From: Amycolatopsis mediterranei
GTDB lineage: Bacteria; Actinomycetota; Actinomycetes; Mycobacteriales; Pseudonocardiaceae
Direction of reading: 5' to 3'
Assembly: GCF_026017845.1 (NCBI RefSeq)
Contig: NZ_CP100416.1
Location: 4,061,515 to 4,125,514 of the forward strand
Length of the DNA stretch: 64,000 nucleotides
Shown: positions 24,958 to 32,334 of the stretch, one piece after another
How the letters are laid out: every line of letters starts with the position of its first letter
Numbering within the stretch: the first letter of the stretch is position 1
Translations under genes and position numbers: made by a program
Notes under the pieces: model-generated
Database searches by the model: none
What the model was told of the DNA's origin: nothing
Seen by the model: only the letters and a program-made list of their open reading frames with translations

Positions 24958-26318
24958 CTCAGGACGACCAGGACGACGATGACGACGAGTTCGACCAAAG
25001 CCAGCGGAAACACGACCCGGAACGCGGTGGCGGTGAACTTCGCCCGCCACTTCTCGCCGGCATCCTCGTAGGACTTCCGCAGGAAGTCGAGCTCGTGCTC
25101 GAGCAGGGCTTTCGAAGTCAGCGGGACGTAGGCCAGTTTGTTCTTGGGCAACAGGAAGCTGGGGTCGCGATCCTTGCGGTTCCATTCGTACGCGGCCACC
25201 TGCCAGCTGGCCAGATGGTGCAGCTGCCAGGCCCGGTTGTTCTCCAGTACCGCGCCGACCAGCCGGTCGTGCGCGAGTTCGTACCACCGGCTGCCGGCCC
25301 GCAGATCACTGCGGATGAGGTACATCCGTTCCAGCTGCTGGAGCACCTCGCGCTCGAGCTCGCCCACCTCCGGCCCGCGCAGGGTCTGCGTGCGGTACCC
25401 GGTGTCGGTGATCAACGACTGCTCGAACCAATCCCTGACGACGCGCTCGTCCACTTCGAGTTCCTCGACGAGGTCGTCGAGGGATCTCGAGTAGTACTTT
25501 CCGAGCGCGGTGTCGATGTCCACGTTCTCGACCGAGCGGACGCCGATCACCGGCTGGGAGTGATCCCAGTCCCGCCACACCCGGCGGCAGACGACCTGGA
25601 GCTGGACCGGTTCCACGCAGCCACCGCCCGCGAGCTTGTCGACCAGCATGTTCGCGGCGTCGTCGGTGAACTCGACAGCACGTTCCGAGGCCGGGTTCCG
25701 GATGGCGGCCAGCGCTTCCTGACGACCGAGGAGGTCGAGGCGGTACGTCACCCGCGGCCGGCCGGGGAGCAAGCGGAGGTAGTGGTCGAGACTGCCCAGG
25801 TAGTCGTCGCGAACGGCGAGCAAGGCCCACATCGAACAGGCCTCGATGGCTTCGCCCAGTTGCCGGAAGAAGTCCGTCTTGGTGTCGAGGTCGGCCGGAT
25901 CCAGGGTGAGGATCTCCTCCAGCTGATCGATGATCAGGACGCGGTAGCCGCGCATGTCGTTCGCCTTGGCCAAGGCTTCGCTCAGCCGCATCTTCGCCAG
26001 GTCCTCCGGCCGGAGCCCCTCGCTCCCCAGCAGGTCGAGCGTCAGCGAGTAGACGTACCGGTTCCGGAAGTCCACACCGGGCGGTCGTGGGCACTCCACC
26101 CGGAGGGCGCGGGTCGGCTTGAGACCCTCGTCCGTCAGCCGCTGGGTGACCGAGGTCTGGATGAGGGAGGTCTTCCCCGCCCCGGACGTGGCGTGCAGCA
26201 GCACCACGCGTTCGGCCATGACCAGGTTGGTCAGTTCCTTGGCCTCACGTTCGCGGTTCGGCAGCTTCTCGGTGACCCGGAATGCTCGCGGGCCGATGTA
26301 CGGATTGTCCCTGCTCAT
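24954..26318 (-). CDS. nSTAND-type NTPase with C-terminal membrane anchor
   Basis: The 454-residue protein opens with NPYIGPRAFRV, the entry motif of the nSTAND1 group, then Walker A SGAGKTS (Lys49) and Walker B VLIIDQLEE (Asp131, Glu134). A sensor-type strand WALLAVRDDYLGSL and a winged-helix region (residues about 230-360) follow. The last 22 residues form one hydrophobic helix (FRVVFPLALVELVVIVVLVV), so the protein is probably tail-anchored. No repeat sensor domain such as WD40 or TPR is fused, so recognition may rest on the CHAT-SIR2 partner. Both ends overlap neighbours by four bases. Confidence 0.82.
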   Translation of the reverse strand: MSRDNPYIGPRAFRVTEKLPNREREAKELTNLVMAERVVLLHATSGAGKTSLIQTSVTQRLTDEGLKPTRALRVECPRPPGVDFRNRYVYSLTLDLLGSEGLRPEDLAKMRLSEALAKANDMRGYRVLIIDQLEEILTLDPADLDTKTDFFRQLGEAIEACSMWALLAVRDDYLGSLDHYLRLLPGRPRVTYRLDLLGRQEALAAIRNPASERAVEFTDDAANMLVDKLAGGGCVEPVQLQVVCRRVWRDWDHSQPVIGVRSVENVDIDTALGKYYSRSLDDLVEELEVDERVVRDWFEQSLITDTGYRTQTLRGPEVGELEREVLQQLERMYLIRSDLRAGSRWYELAHDRLVGAVLENNRAWQLHHLASWQVAAYEWNRKDRDPSFLLPKNKLAYVPLTSKALLEHELDFLRKSYEDAGEKWRAKFTATAFRVVFPLALVELVVIVVLVVLR

Positions 26319-28390
26319 GTTTCCAGCTCCGCCTTCTCGCGCAGCGTCTTCATGAAGGTCTTGGTGTCGCTCCAGAAGATCCGGACATCCTTGAGAGCGG
26401 ACTCCAGGTAGCGCTGCGCGGCCTCCGGCTCGATGACGTCGACCTCGGGCATCAGCTGCACACCCACGTTGAGGTTGTTCAGCATGCCTTGGCCGCCGAA
26501 GTTCTGTATGCCTTGGAAGAGCACCTGGAAGTCCCAGTCGCGAAGCTGGTAGCCGACGAAGAGCAAGGGGCGCACGCTGAGGGCGGTCGAGAGCTCGGAC
26601 AGCGTTTCCGGCAACTGGTTGCGTTTGCCGATCCAGGCGGAGAGCCACGCGAAGTAGTCGTCCTCGGTCAGGACGAGCGACTCCGGTTCGGCCAGCCTGC
26701 CGAACAGGTGGCAGACCCAGGGTTCTTCGACGGTCGGCGGTGGCCAGGCCTCGAGCGGGACGCCCTCGATGTCCCTCGACCTCGACTCGGGATACCACGG
26801 GTAGCACATCGTCCGCGGTCGAAAGCCGGCCTCCTGCAGCGCGTCCTGGAGCAGTCCGGTCCAGCCGGTCGTGACGAAGATACGTGACTTGAGAGCGGCG
26901 GCCACCCGATAGGGGTCGGCGGCATCGCGGCTTCGCATCCGCTTCCCGACTTCCTGGATGATGGGGACCGGGTCGCTGCCGGTGAGCAGTCTCGAAGGCA
27001 GGTTGACAAAGGGGTCGTCGCGGTTGTCGTGGCCTGCGGTCTCCACCCGCTCCAGCAGGTCGGTCATCAGGAATTCGGTCAGGTAGTGCGGCACCATGCC
27101 GGATTTCTTGGTCACCCGCAGGAACTGCGCCACCTGGGCGAGGTTGCTCCGGCCGTGCCAGGCGATGGGCATCTGCCACCGCAACGCCCACCGCCGGGCG
27201 ATCTCCGCCCTGGTACCGAGGATGCCGTCGGCGAGGCCGGGGCCCAGCACGGGGGTGACCCGGTGGCGCTCCAACAGGAGCTTGAGGTCATCCCAGGTTT
27301 CGCCGGCGAGCGTGGTGAACTCCGGCTTGTGGTACGCACGTCCCGAACGCAGCCGCGAGAACAGCACGGGCGCCCACCAGTCCGGTTGCGTGCGTACGGC
27401 GGCGCGAGCCTTCGCCATCGCCACGTCCACGGCGGCATCGTTCTTGAAGACGTCGAAGAACTGCTTGACGAACTTCTCCGCGGTGGCCATCGCGATGTTG
27501 CCCTGCATGGCGACGACCGCGGGTATTCCGGCCTCGGAAAGCCGCGGACCCAGCCCGGCGAGCGCGCCGGAATCGGCGCTGGCCGGATTTTCGCCGGGGT
27601 CGGCGGACTGGCACGAGACGAGCATGGCGAGCGTCGGCTTGTGCGCCATGGCGTGCACCCGTTCGGCCAGCCTGCGGGCGTCGACGACGTCACCATTGCC
27701 GTCGGCGTTCTCCAGCAGAAGGCGCGGTACGTCTTCGGTCAGCCAGCCGTGCGCGACGAGGTACAAGACCTCGTAGGGGGTTTTCTCCATGCGCCGGATG
27801 ATTTCGTCGAGGGTCGCGTGACCGAGCACGTCGGAGCGGTAGTCCGCGAGCGAAGAAGTGGCGCGTGCCACCTCTGCCGCGCGATCAACCGGTGCGAGGT
27901 CTTTGTACTGTTCGACGTCGGCCGGTGCGGCGACCACGATGAGCGCCCGCCGTTCCCGGAAGGGTTTGCTGGGGATGAGCGGCCAGTTCTCGCCGCTGAG
28001 GTACCGGGACAACAGGACGTTGCCGGAGGTGGCGATCGGCCGGCCGTCCTTGCCGGGCGCGCGCAAGGATTCCCAGCGCACTTGGTGAAAGCGTGCCGGG
28101 CCGTTGAGGTGGATTCGGAAGTGCACTGATTCCGTGCCGGCGGCGCGGATCGCGTCACGGTAGTACTTCTCGATCTTCGGCTGGGAGAAGATCATGCCGG
28201 TGAGACGGGCCCCGTACTCGTCTTCATCGGCGTGGGCCGCTCGCAATGCATCCGCGTCGATGGTGATCGCGTGCCGGAGGAATTCCATCTGGTCCAGGCT
28301 TTCGGGGCCGCTCATCCGGAGGTTGACCTCGAAGTTCTCCTGGTCGTTGTCCCAGACCAAGCCCAATTCCAAGTCCACTGCCATCGCCAT
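26315..28390 (-). CDS. CHAT peptidase-SIR2-like fusion protein, first gene of the operon
   Basis: The 691-residue protein has an N-terminal CHAT module: the entry FHQVRWESLR (101-110) and LLSRYLS, then the dyad LVAHG (His214) and LVSCQSA (Cys260). Residues about 365-690 are SIR2-like: VTPVLGPGLA (nucleotide-binding loop), FVTTGWTGLLQDAL, CHLFGRL with His561, LVLTEDDYFAWL and LLFVGYQLRDWDF. The TTNxD-type motif of active SIR2 NADases reads TTGWTG here, so NAD cleavage may be lost while binding is kept. The start ATG 28390 follows AAGGG; ATG 28384 is also possible. It is the promoter-proximal gene of four. Confidence 0.8.
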   Translation of the reverse strand: MAMAVDLELGLVWDNDQENFEVNLRMSGPESLDQMEFLRHAITIDADALRAAHADEDEYGARLTGMIFSQPKIEKYYRDAIRAAGTESVHFRIHLNGPARFHQVRWESLRAPGKDGRPIATSGNVLLSRYLSGENWPLIPSKPFRERRALIVVAAPADVEQYKDLAPVDRAAEVARATSSLADYRSDVLGHATLDEIIRRMEKTPYEVLYLVAHGWLTEDVPRLLLENADGNGDVVDARRLAERVHAMAHKPTLAMLVSCQSADPGENPASADSGALAGLGPRLSEAGIPAVVAMQGNIAMATAEKFVKQFFDVFKNDAAVDVAMAKARAAVRTQPDWWAPVLFSRLRSGRAYHKPEFTTLAGETWDDLKLLLERHRVTPVLGPGLADGILGTRAEIARRWALRWQMPIAWHGRSNLAQVAQFLRVTKKSGMVPHYLTEFLMTDLLERVETAGHDNRDDPFVNLPSRLLTGSDPVPIIQEVGKRMRSRDAADPYRVAAALKSRIFVTTGWTGLLQDALQEAGFRPRTMCYPWYPESRSRDIEGVPLEAWPPPTVEEPWVCHLFGRLAEPESLVLTEDDYFAWLSAWIGKRNQLPETLSELSTALSVRPLLFVGYQLRDWDFQVLFQGIQNFGGQGMLNNLNVGVQLMPEVDVIEPEAAQRYLESALKDVRIFWSDTKTFMKTLREKAELET

Positions 28391-28616
28391 CACCCTTGCC
28401 CTCATGGAACAGGTCTGTGTCGGGCGGCTCGATGTAACGGAGAGTGCCAACAATACCCCGAATGGAGCATGGGAAAACGATTTCTGACCTTTGGCGGAGC
28501 CGTCTCCGGTGACTTGATGATGGTGGCTCCGAGCCGCTCGCCCGCAAGGGCGACATTGCCCGCCCAAAAGGGCCGGATCGCCGCTGTGACGAGTGTCGAG
28601 GGGGACACTGGCGCGT
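28391..28616. promoter_or_regulatory. Shared divergent promoter region of the CHAT operon and the deaminase-like gene
   Basis: The 226 bases between two divergent start codons must hold both promoters. The middle part (about 28430-28495) is AT-richer than the flanks. No convincing -35/-10 pair or operator palindrome was found. The deaminase-like gene has a GAGGGGG ribosome site at about 28599. Confidence 0.4.
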
Positions 28617-29774
28617 ATGGAGTTTGCTCAGGAAAGGCATGTCCGCGAACGCCCCGGGCGATCGCGGACCACCCCTGGCCGGGCGGCGCTCCCGATAGTC
28701 GCGTTGCAGCAGTCGGCGGGAAACCGGGCCGTGGGAATGCTGTTCCAGCGGATTCACGGCGAGGGCAGCACCGTCCAGCGACAATCCTTTCAGCCGTCGA
28801 CCGGTGCTCCGCCGACGCTGGAACCGCCCGCCGTGCCCTTGGAGGGCATGCCGCCCGAGGTGTTCGAGCTGCCTCCCCTCGGCAGTTCCGCGGCGCGGGC
28901 CGCGGAACGCGCCGCGGTGGACGCGGCGGCGTCGCAAGCCGAGCGCGTCGTGGCGGAACGAGCGGTGGAGGAAGTCGTCGTCCAGGTCGGGGAGCGGATC
29001 GTCTCCCGTCGGCTGCTGGCCGGGCTCACCGCGGTGGCCATCGCGGACGAGTGGAACCCCGTCGGCTGGTTCCTCGACGGGGTGATCGTCGGGCTGCTCA
29101 TCTACGACGCCGTCGAGGGCTACCAGACGATCCGGACGTCCGCGCAAACGCGGCCGGCGCAGTCCCCGCCTTCCGCCGAAGCGCCGGGCGCCACGTCCGG
29201 TGTGCGGATCGTCGACCCCGTCCCGGTTCGGCCCGTCGTAGCACCGCAAGCCGGCCCGTCCGCGCCCGTGCACGCCCCGGGAACCGGTGGTGGCGCGCCG
29301 GTTACCGAGCCGGCCACCGACGCGACACCGCTTGAAGCCGCCCGCCGCGCCGATCCCGAGCTGGACAGGCTCATGGACATCGCCATCACGTTGCAGCTCG
29401 AAGTCGGGGCCGTGCCGGACGGCTCTCTCGTCACGGCGGTCTCGCGCGGCGGTCCCCGTACGCAGAGCCGGCGGGACCGCATGAGCTCGCCGATGATCCA
29501 GTCGATCCGCGAGTTGATGAGCCAGGCGGGCCTCCTCAACCCGCGAGATGGCACACTGCCGTTCCACGCGGAGAAGAAGATGGTCGTCCAGTGGGGCGGC
29601 CCCTTCGCGGTCAACCAGAACATTTGCCCGAACTGCTGGCAGTTCCTCCGGTGGTTCGCGGGAACGATGGGACGCAGGATCGTGGTCGCCGACCCGGCGG
29701 GCGTCCACGTCATCACGCCCAACGGCGGGTTCCTGACGGGCCCGCTGGTGGTCCGGATCCCCGCCAGCCGTTGA
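28617..29774 (+). CDS. AGN-motif protein with C-terminal deaminase-like zinc domain
   Basis: The 385-residue protein has the motif IVALQQSAGNRAVGMLFQR at residues 27-45, the signature of actinobacterial proteins linked to contractile injection systems. A long Ala/Glu helix follows, then a hydrophobic stretch near residues 130-170 (LLAGLTAVAIA, WFLDGVIVGLLIYDAV), a Pro-rich linker and a compact C-terminal domain. That domain has HAEKK (His317, Glu319) and ICPNCWQF (Cys337, Cys340), the zinc-binding and proton-shuttle pattern of the cytidine deaminase-like superfamily used in polymorphic toxins. No immunity gene is adjacent. The start ATG 28617 is preferred over GTG 28593. The deaminase call rests on motifs and order only. 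Confidence 0.68.
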   Translation: MEFAQERHVRERPGRSRTTPGRAALPIVALQQSAGNRAVGMLFQRIHGEGSTVQRQSFQPSTGAPPTLEPPAVPLEGMPPEVFELPPLGSSAARAAERAAVDAAASQAERVVAERAVEEVVVQVGERIVSRRLLAGLTAVAIADEWNPVGWFLDGVIVGLLIYDAVEGYQTIRTSAQTRPAQSPPSAEAPGATSGVRIVDPVPVRPVVAPQAGPSAPVHAPGTGGGAPVTEPATDATPLEAARRADPELDRLMDIAITLQLEVGAVPDGSLVTAVSRGGPRTQSRRDRMSSPMIQSIRELMSQAGLLNPRDGTLPFHAEKKMVVQWGGPFAVNQNICPNCWQFLRWFAGTMGRRIVVADPAGVHVITPNGGFLTGPLVVRIPASR

Positions 29775-29818
29775 CGACGCTCTCCCTCTCCTCGACTTTC
29801 CCGGAGCTCCAACTGCTA

Positions 29819-30227
29819 CGAGAAGCCGGCCCCCGCGGCTACAGCCTGCCGTTGTCCCCGACCGGCGCGGCGGCCATGCTCACGCCGCCGCCGTGGCACT
29901 TCTCGGGCGAGATCGTCATGGTGGACTACCCGGGCCAACCCGCGGGCCGTCCGGCAGTTCCTGCCGCCGGAGCTGGACCCGGGACCCGAGCGCGGCGCGG
30001 CCGCGGCGGTGTTCGCGGACTGGCCGTGGTGCTCGGATTCCGGCGCCGAGCCGGCCGACCCGGGCAGCTGCCGGTTCGGCGAGGTCCTGATCCTGCTCGG
30101 CTGCGCCCACCGGGGGCGGCCGATGGCGCGCTGTGCCTGCGCCTGGGTGGACAGCGCGGTGCCGATGCTGCGCGGGTGGGTGCAGGGCATGCCCGAGCAG
30201 TTCGGGGAGATCGCCCAGACCCGGCCG
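29819..30227 (+). pseudogene. Acetoacetate decarboxylase-family remnant (frameshifted, truncated)
   Basis: GYSLPLSPTGAAAM, LTPPPWHFSGEIVMVDY, then AVFADWPWCSDSGAE, FGEVLILLGCAHRGRP and WVDSAVPMLRGWVQGMPE match the N-terminal half of acetoacetate decarboxylase-like enzymes. The first two segments and the rest are in different frames; the shift falls near 29932, where TACCCGGG seems to carry one base too many. Similarity ends at TRP (30227), just before the convergent NmrA-type gene. The catalytic-lysine region is missing. No start codon with a ribosome site is left. Confidence 0.7.
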
Positions 30228-30250
30228 CGGAAACGTCCGTGTCTCCGGTG

Positions 30251-31111
30251 TCACCCGGCCGCTTCGAAGCCGGTGACGTGGTCGGTGGCCCATTCGGCGA
30301 AGGTGCGGGGCGGGCGGCCCAGGATCTTCTCGAGTTCCGGCGTCGGGGGGAACTGGGGTTGTGTGCGGTGTGCGGCGTAGCGAGCCATCATCGCGGTGAC
30401 GAACGGCTCGGGCAGCCCGTTGGCCACCATGGTGCGTGCGGCGGGTTCGGCCGGGATTTCGTGGAACCGCAAGGGTCTCCCGAGCGCGACACCGATCTGC
30501 CGGACCATTTCCTCGTGGGTAAGCGACTCCGGGCCGGTGAGGTCGATGCGCCGGCCGAGCAGGTCGTCACCGGTGAGGGCTGTTGCCAGCACGGCGGCCA
30601 GGTCGCGTTCGTCCAGCGGCGACTCCTCGAAGCCGGCGTACACGTAGCGGACGTCGTCGCTTGCGCGGATCTGGCCGCCCCACGCGGTGAGTGCGTTGCC
30701 GGCGAACGAGCTGGGCCGCACGCTGACCCAGTCGAGACCGCTCGTCGCGACCGCGTCGTCGGCTTCTTTGTTGCGGTCGCCGCGGAAGCGCGACGGCTGG
30801 GCGTCGAGCCGGTCGTCCACATTGGCCGCCGCGAGCGCCACGACCCGGCGGACGCCGAGATCCCGGGCCAGCGCGACGACGTCATGGGCGGCATCGCCGA
30901 CGGCGCGTGGGTGGAGGAACACCGCGTCCGCGCCGCGCACCGCGTCCACGAAGGTTCCCGGCCGTTGCGGGTCGCCCTCGACGACCTCGACGCCGGCGGG
31001 CAGCCCCGCATTCCCCGGCGAACGCGTGACGGCGCGAACCTCGTGGCCTTCGGCAAGTTCGGTGACCAGGAGGCGTCCGACGAGGCCGGTCGCTCCGGTG
31101 AGCACGATCAT
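30251..31111 (-). CDS. NmrA-type NAD(P)-binding reductase (atypical SDR)
   Basis: The 286-residue protein starts with IVLTGATGLVGRLLVTEL, the glycine-rich NAD(P) loop of atypical SDRs, followed by RAVTRSP, which suggests NADP(H). VALAAANVDD and the WVSVRPSSFAGN segment are typical of NmrA/quinone reductase-like proteins (NAD(P)H:quinone reductase 2 type). The YxxxK dyad is not evident, as is usual for this group. The ATG at 31111 follows GGAAGGG. It could be a redox sensor rather than an enzyme. Confidence 0.85.
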   Translation of the reverse strand: MIVLTGATGLVGRLLVTELAEGHEVRAVTRSPGNAGLPAGVEVVEGDPQRPGTFVDAVRGADAVFLHPRAVGDAAHDVVALARDLGVRRVVALAAANVDDRLDAQPSRFRGDRNKEADDAVATSGLDWVSVRPSSFAGNALTAWGGQIRASDDVRYVYAGFEESPLDERDLAAVLATALTGDDLLGRRIDLTGPESLTHEEMVRQIGVALGRPLRFHEIPAEPAARTMVANGLPEPFVTAMMARYAAHRTQPQFPPTPELEKILGRPPRTFAEWATDHVTGFEAAG

Positions 31112-31567
31112 GGCAAACCCTTCCCTCCGGTCGGCTTGCTCCGGAGTTCGTCGGTGCTCGACAGCTGATACGAGTAAAATATCATATGAAAGCCGTAGTA
31201 TGCGCGGGCGAGCTACTTGTACCTGCTCGCCGTCGCCGATCGTCGTGCCTGACCGATTCGGTCGCGCTCGCTGCCGCCGTTCTCGCAGGCCCCGGCTTGA
31301 GGTCCCCAAAGGTTGCCGTCTCGGGCCTGTGAAGTGACCTTTCGGGTGGGGGTGAAACGTTTTCGGGCCGGTTGACGCTCTTCAGTCACCGCTGGCACGG
31401 TCGGCCTGGCACGAGTGGCTCACCCGGCTGGGGGACGGCAGAGGTGACAATCTGGCGCTCGCTGTAACTCGGTCGGTTTATGGGGGGAAGGCGGAAGACG
31501 GCATGGCGGAGCCGCGCCACATCCCCTCCGGCGCAGGAGCAAATCGAGAGAAAGTGGATCCTTCGCA
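31112..31567. other. Divergent intergenic region upstream of a cell-wall peptidase gene
   Basis: The part next to the NmrA-type gene is AT-rich and includes the 8-bp palindrome TCATATGA (31182-31189), a possible operator. The 370 bases before the M15 peptidase gene contain no gene that can be supported. Long leaders before actinobacterial cell-wall hydrolases sometimes hold c-di-AMP riboswitches; the conserved ydaO segments were not recognised here. Confidence 0.35.
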
Positions 31568-32260
31568 GTGAATCTGAGAACCAGAGTTCTGGCCATCATC
31601 ACGTTCACGTTCGCCGCGGTCGGGGCCGTGGCCGTGCCGGCTCCGGCGGCCACCACGGCGCAAACCGTGGAAGTCGCCGCTCCGGCCGGTAGCGGGCTCG
31701 CGCCCTACGTTGCCGTCATCAAACCGGTTACCGCGGAACGGCTCGGCAACAGCTGGCACGCAGGGTGCCCGGTCGGGCCTGATCAGCTGCGGCTGATCAA
31801 CCTGGGCTTCCTCGGCTTCGACGGTGCCGTGCACCGAGGGGAACTGGTCGTCAACGCCGACCGCGCCACCGAAGTCGCCCGCACCTTCGCCGACCTGTAC
31901 TTCGGCCGGTTCCCCATCGAGCGGATGGAGACCGTGGAGAAGTACAACTCCGACGACGACGCCTCGATGGCGGCGAACAACACCTCGGCGTTCAACTGCC
32001 GGGCGATCACCGGCGGCACCGCCTGGTCCAACCACTCCTACGGGCGGGCCATCGACATCAACACTGTGCAGAACCCCTACATCTCCGGCAGCGGCGCGGT
32101 CTACCCGCCCAACGGCGCGCCCTACGTCGACCGCACGCAGAACGTGCCCGGCATGATCCACGCCGGGGACGTCACCGAGCGGGCGTTCGTCTCCCGCGGC
32201 TGGACCTGGGGCGGCTCGTGGGACACCCCGATCGACTACCAGCACTTCGAGAAGCCCTGA
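31568..32260 (+). CDS. Secreted M15-family peptidase (D-Ala-D-Ala carboxypeptidase-like)
   Basis: The 230-residue precursor has a signal peptide (residues 1-29, ending PAPAA). The mature enzyme shows SNHSYGRAIDIN with the zinc ligands His and Asp, and the closing DYQHFEKP with the third ligand His. Asn-Thr rich and aromatic segments between fit the M15_4 group that cleaves peptidoglycan peptides. Unlike the M15 protein at 11696, it has no insertion and no AGN motif. The GTG start has only a weak ribosome site (GAGAGAAAG) upstream. Confidence 0.88.
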   Translation: MNLRTRVLAIITFTFAAVGAVAVPAPAATTAQTVEVAAPAGSGLAPYVAVIKPVTAERLGNSWHAGCPVGPDQLRLINLGFLGFDGAVHRGELVVNADRATEVARTFADLYFGRFPIERMETVEKYNSDDDASMAANNTSAFNCRAITGGTAWSNHSYGRAIDINTVQNPYISGSGAVYPPNGAPYVDRTQNVPGMIHAGDVTERAFVSRGWTWGGSWDTPIDYQHFEKP

Positions 32261-32334
32261 CCCGACCGGACTTGTTTCGATAGTCCTGTCAGGACGGCCC
32301 GGTCGGTGGCTCCCGGCCGGGTCGTCCGCACTCG

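Noticed and set aside
25095..26411. Long plus-strand reading frame opposite the nSTAND gene
   Set aside because: It is a high-GC shadow; the minus strand has Walker motifs and coupled starts, while this frame has no recognisable domain.
24954..28390. Reading the CHAT/nSTAND operon as a TPR-CHAT/type III-E CRISPR (Craspase) locus
   Set aside because: There are no Cas7-like genes, no TPR repeats and no CRISPR array; the SIR2, NTPase and lipase partners do not fit that system.
31200..31567. Possible c-di-AMP (ydaO-type) riboswitch before the M15 peptidase gene
   Set aside because: The location would fit, but the conserved segments and pairing could not be identified; a covariance-model search would decide.
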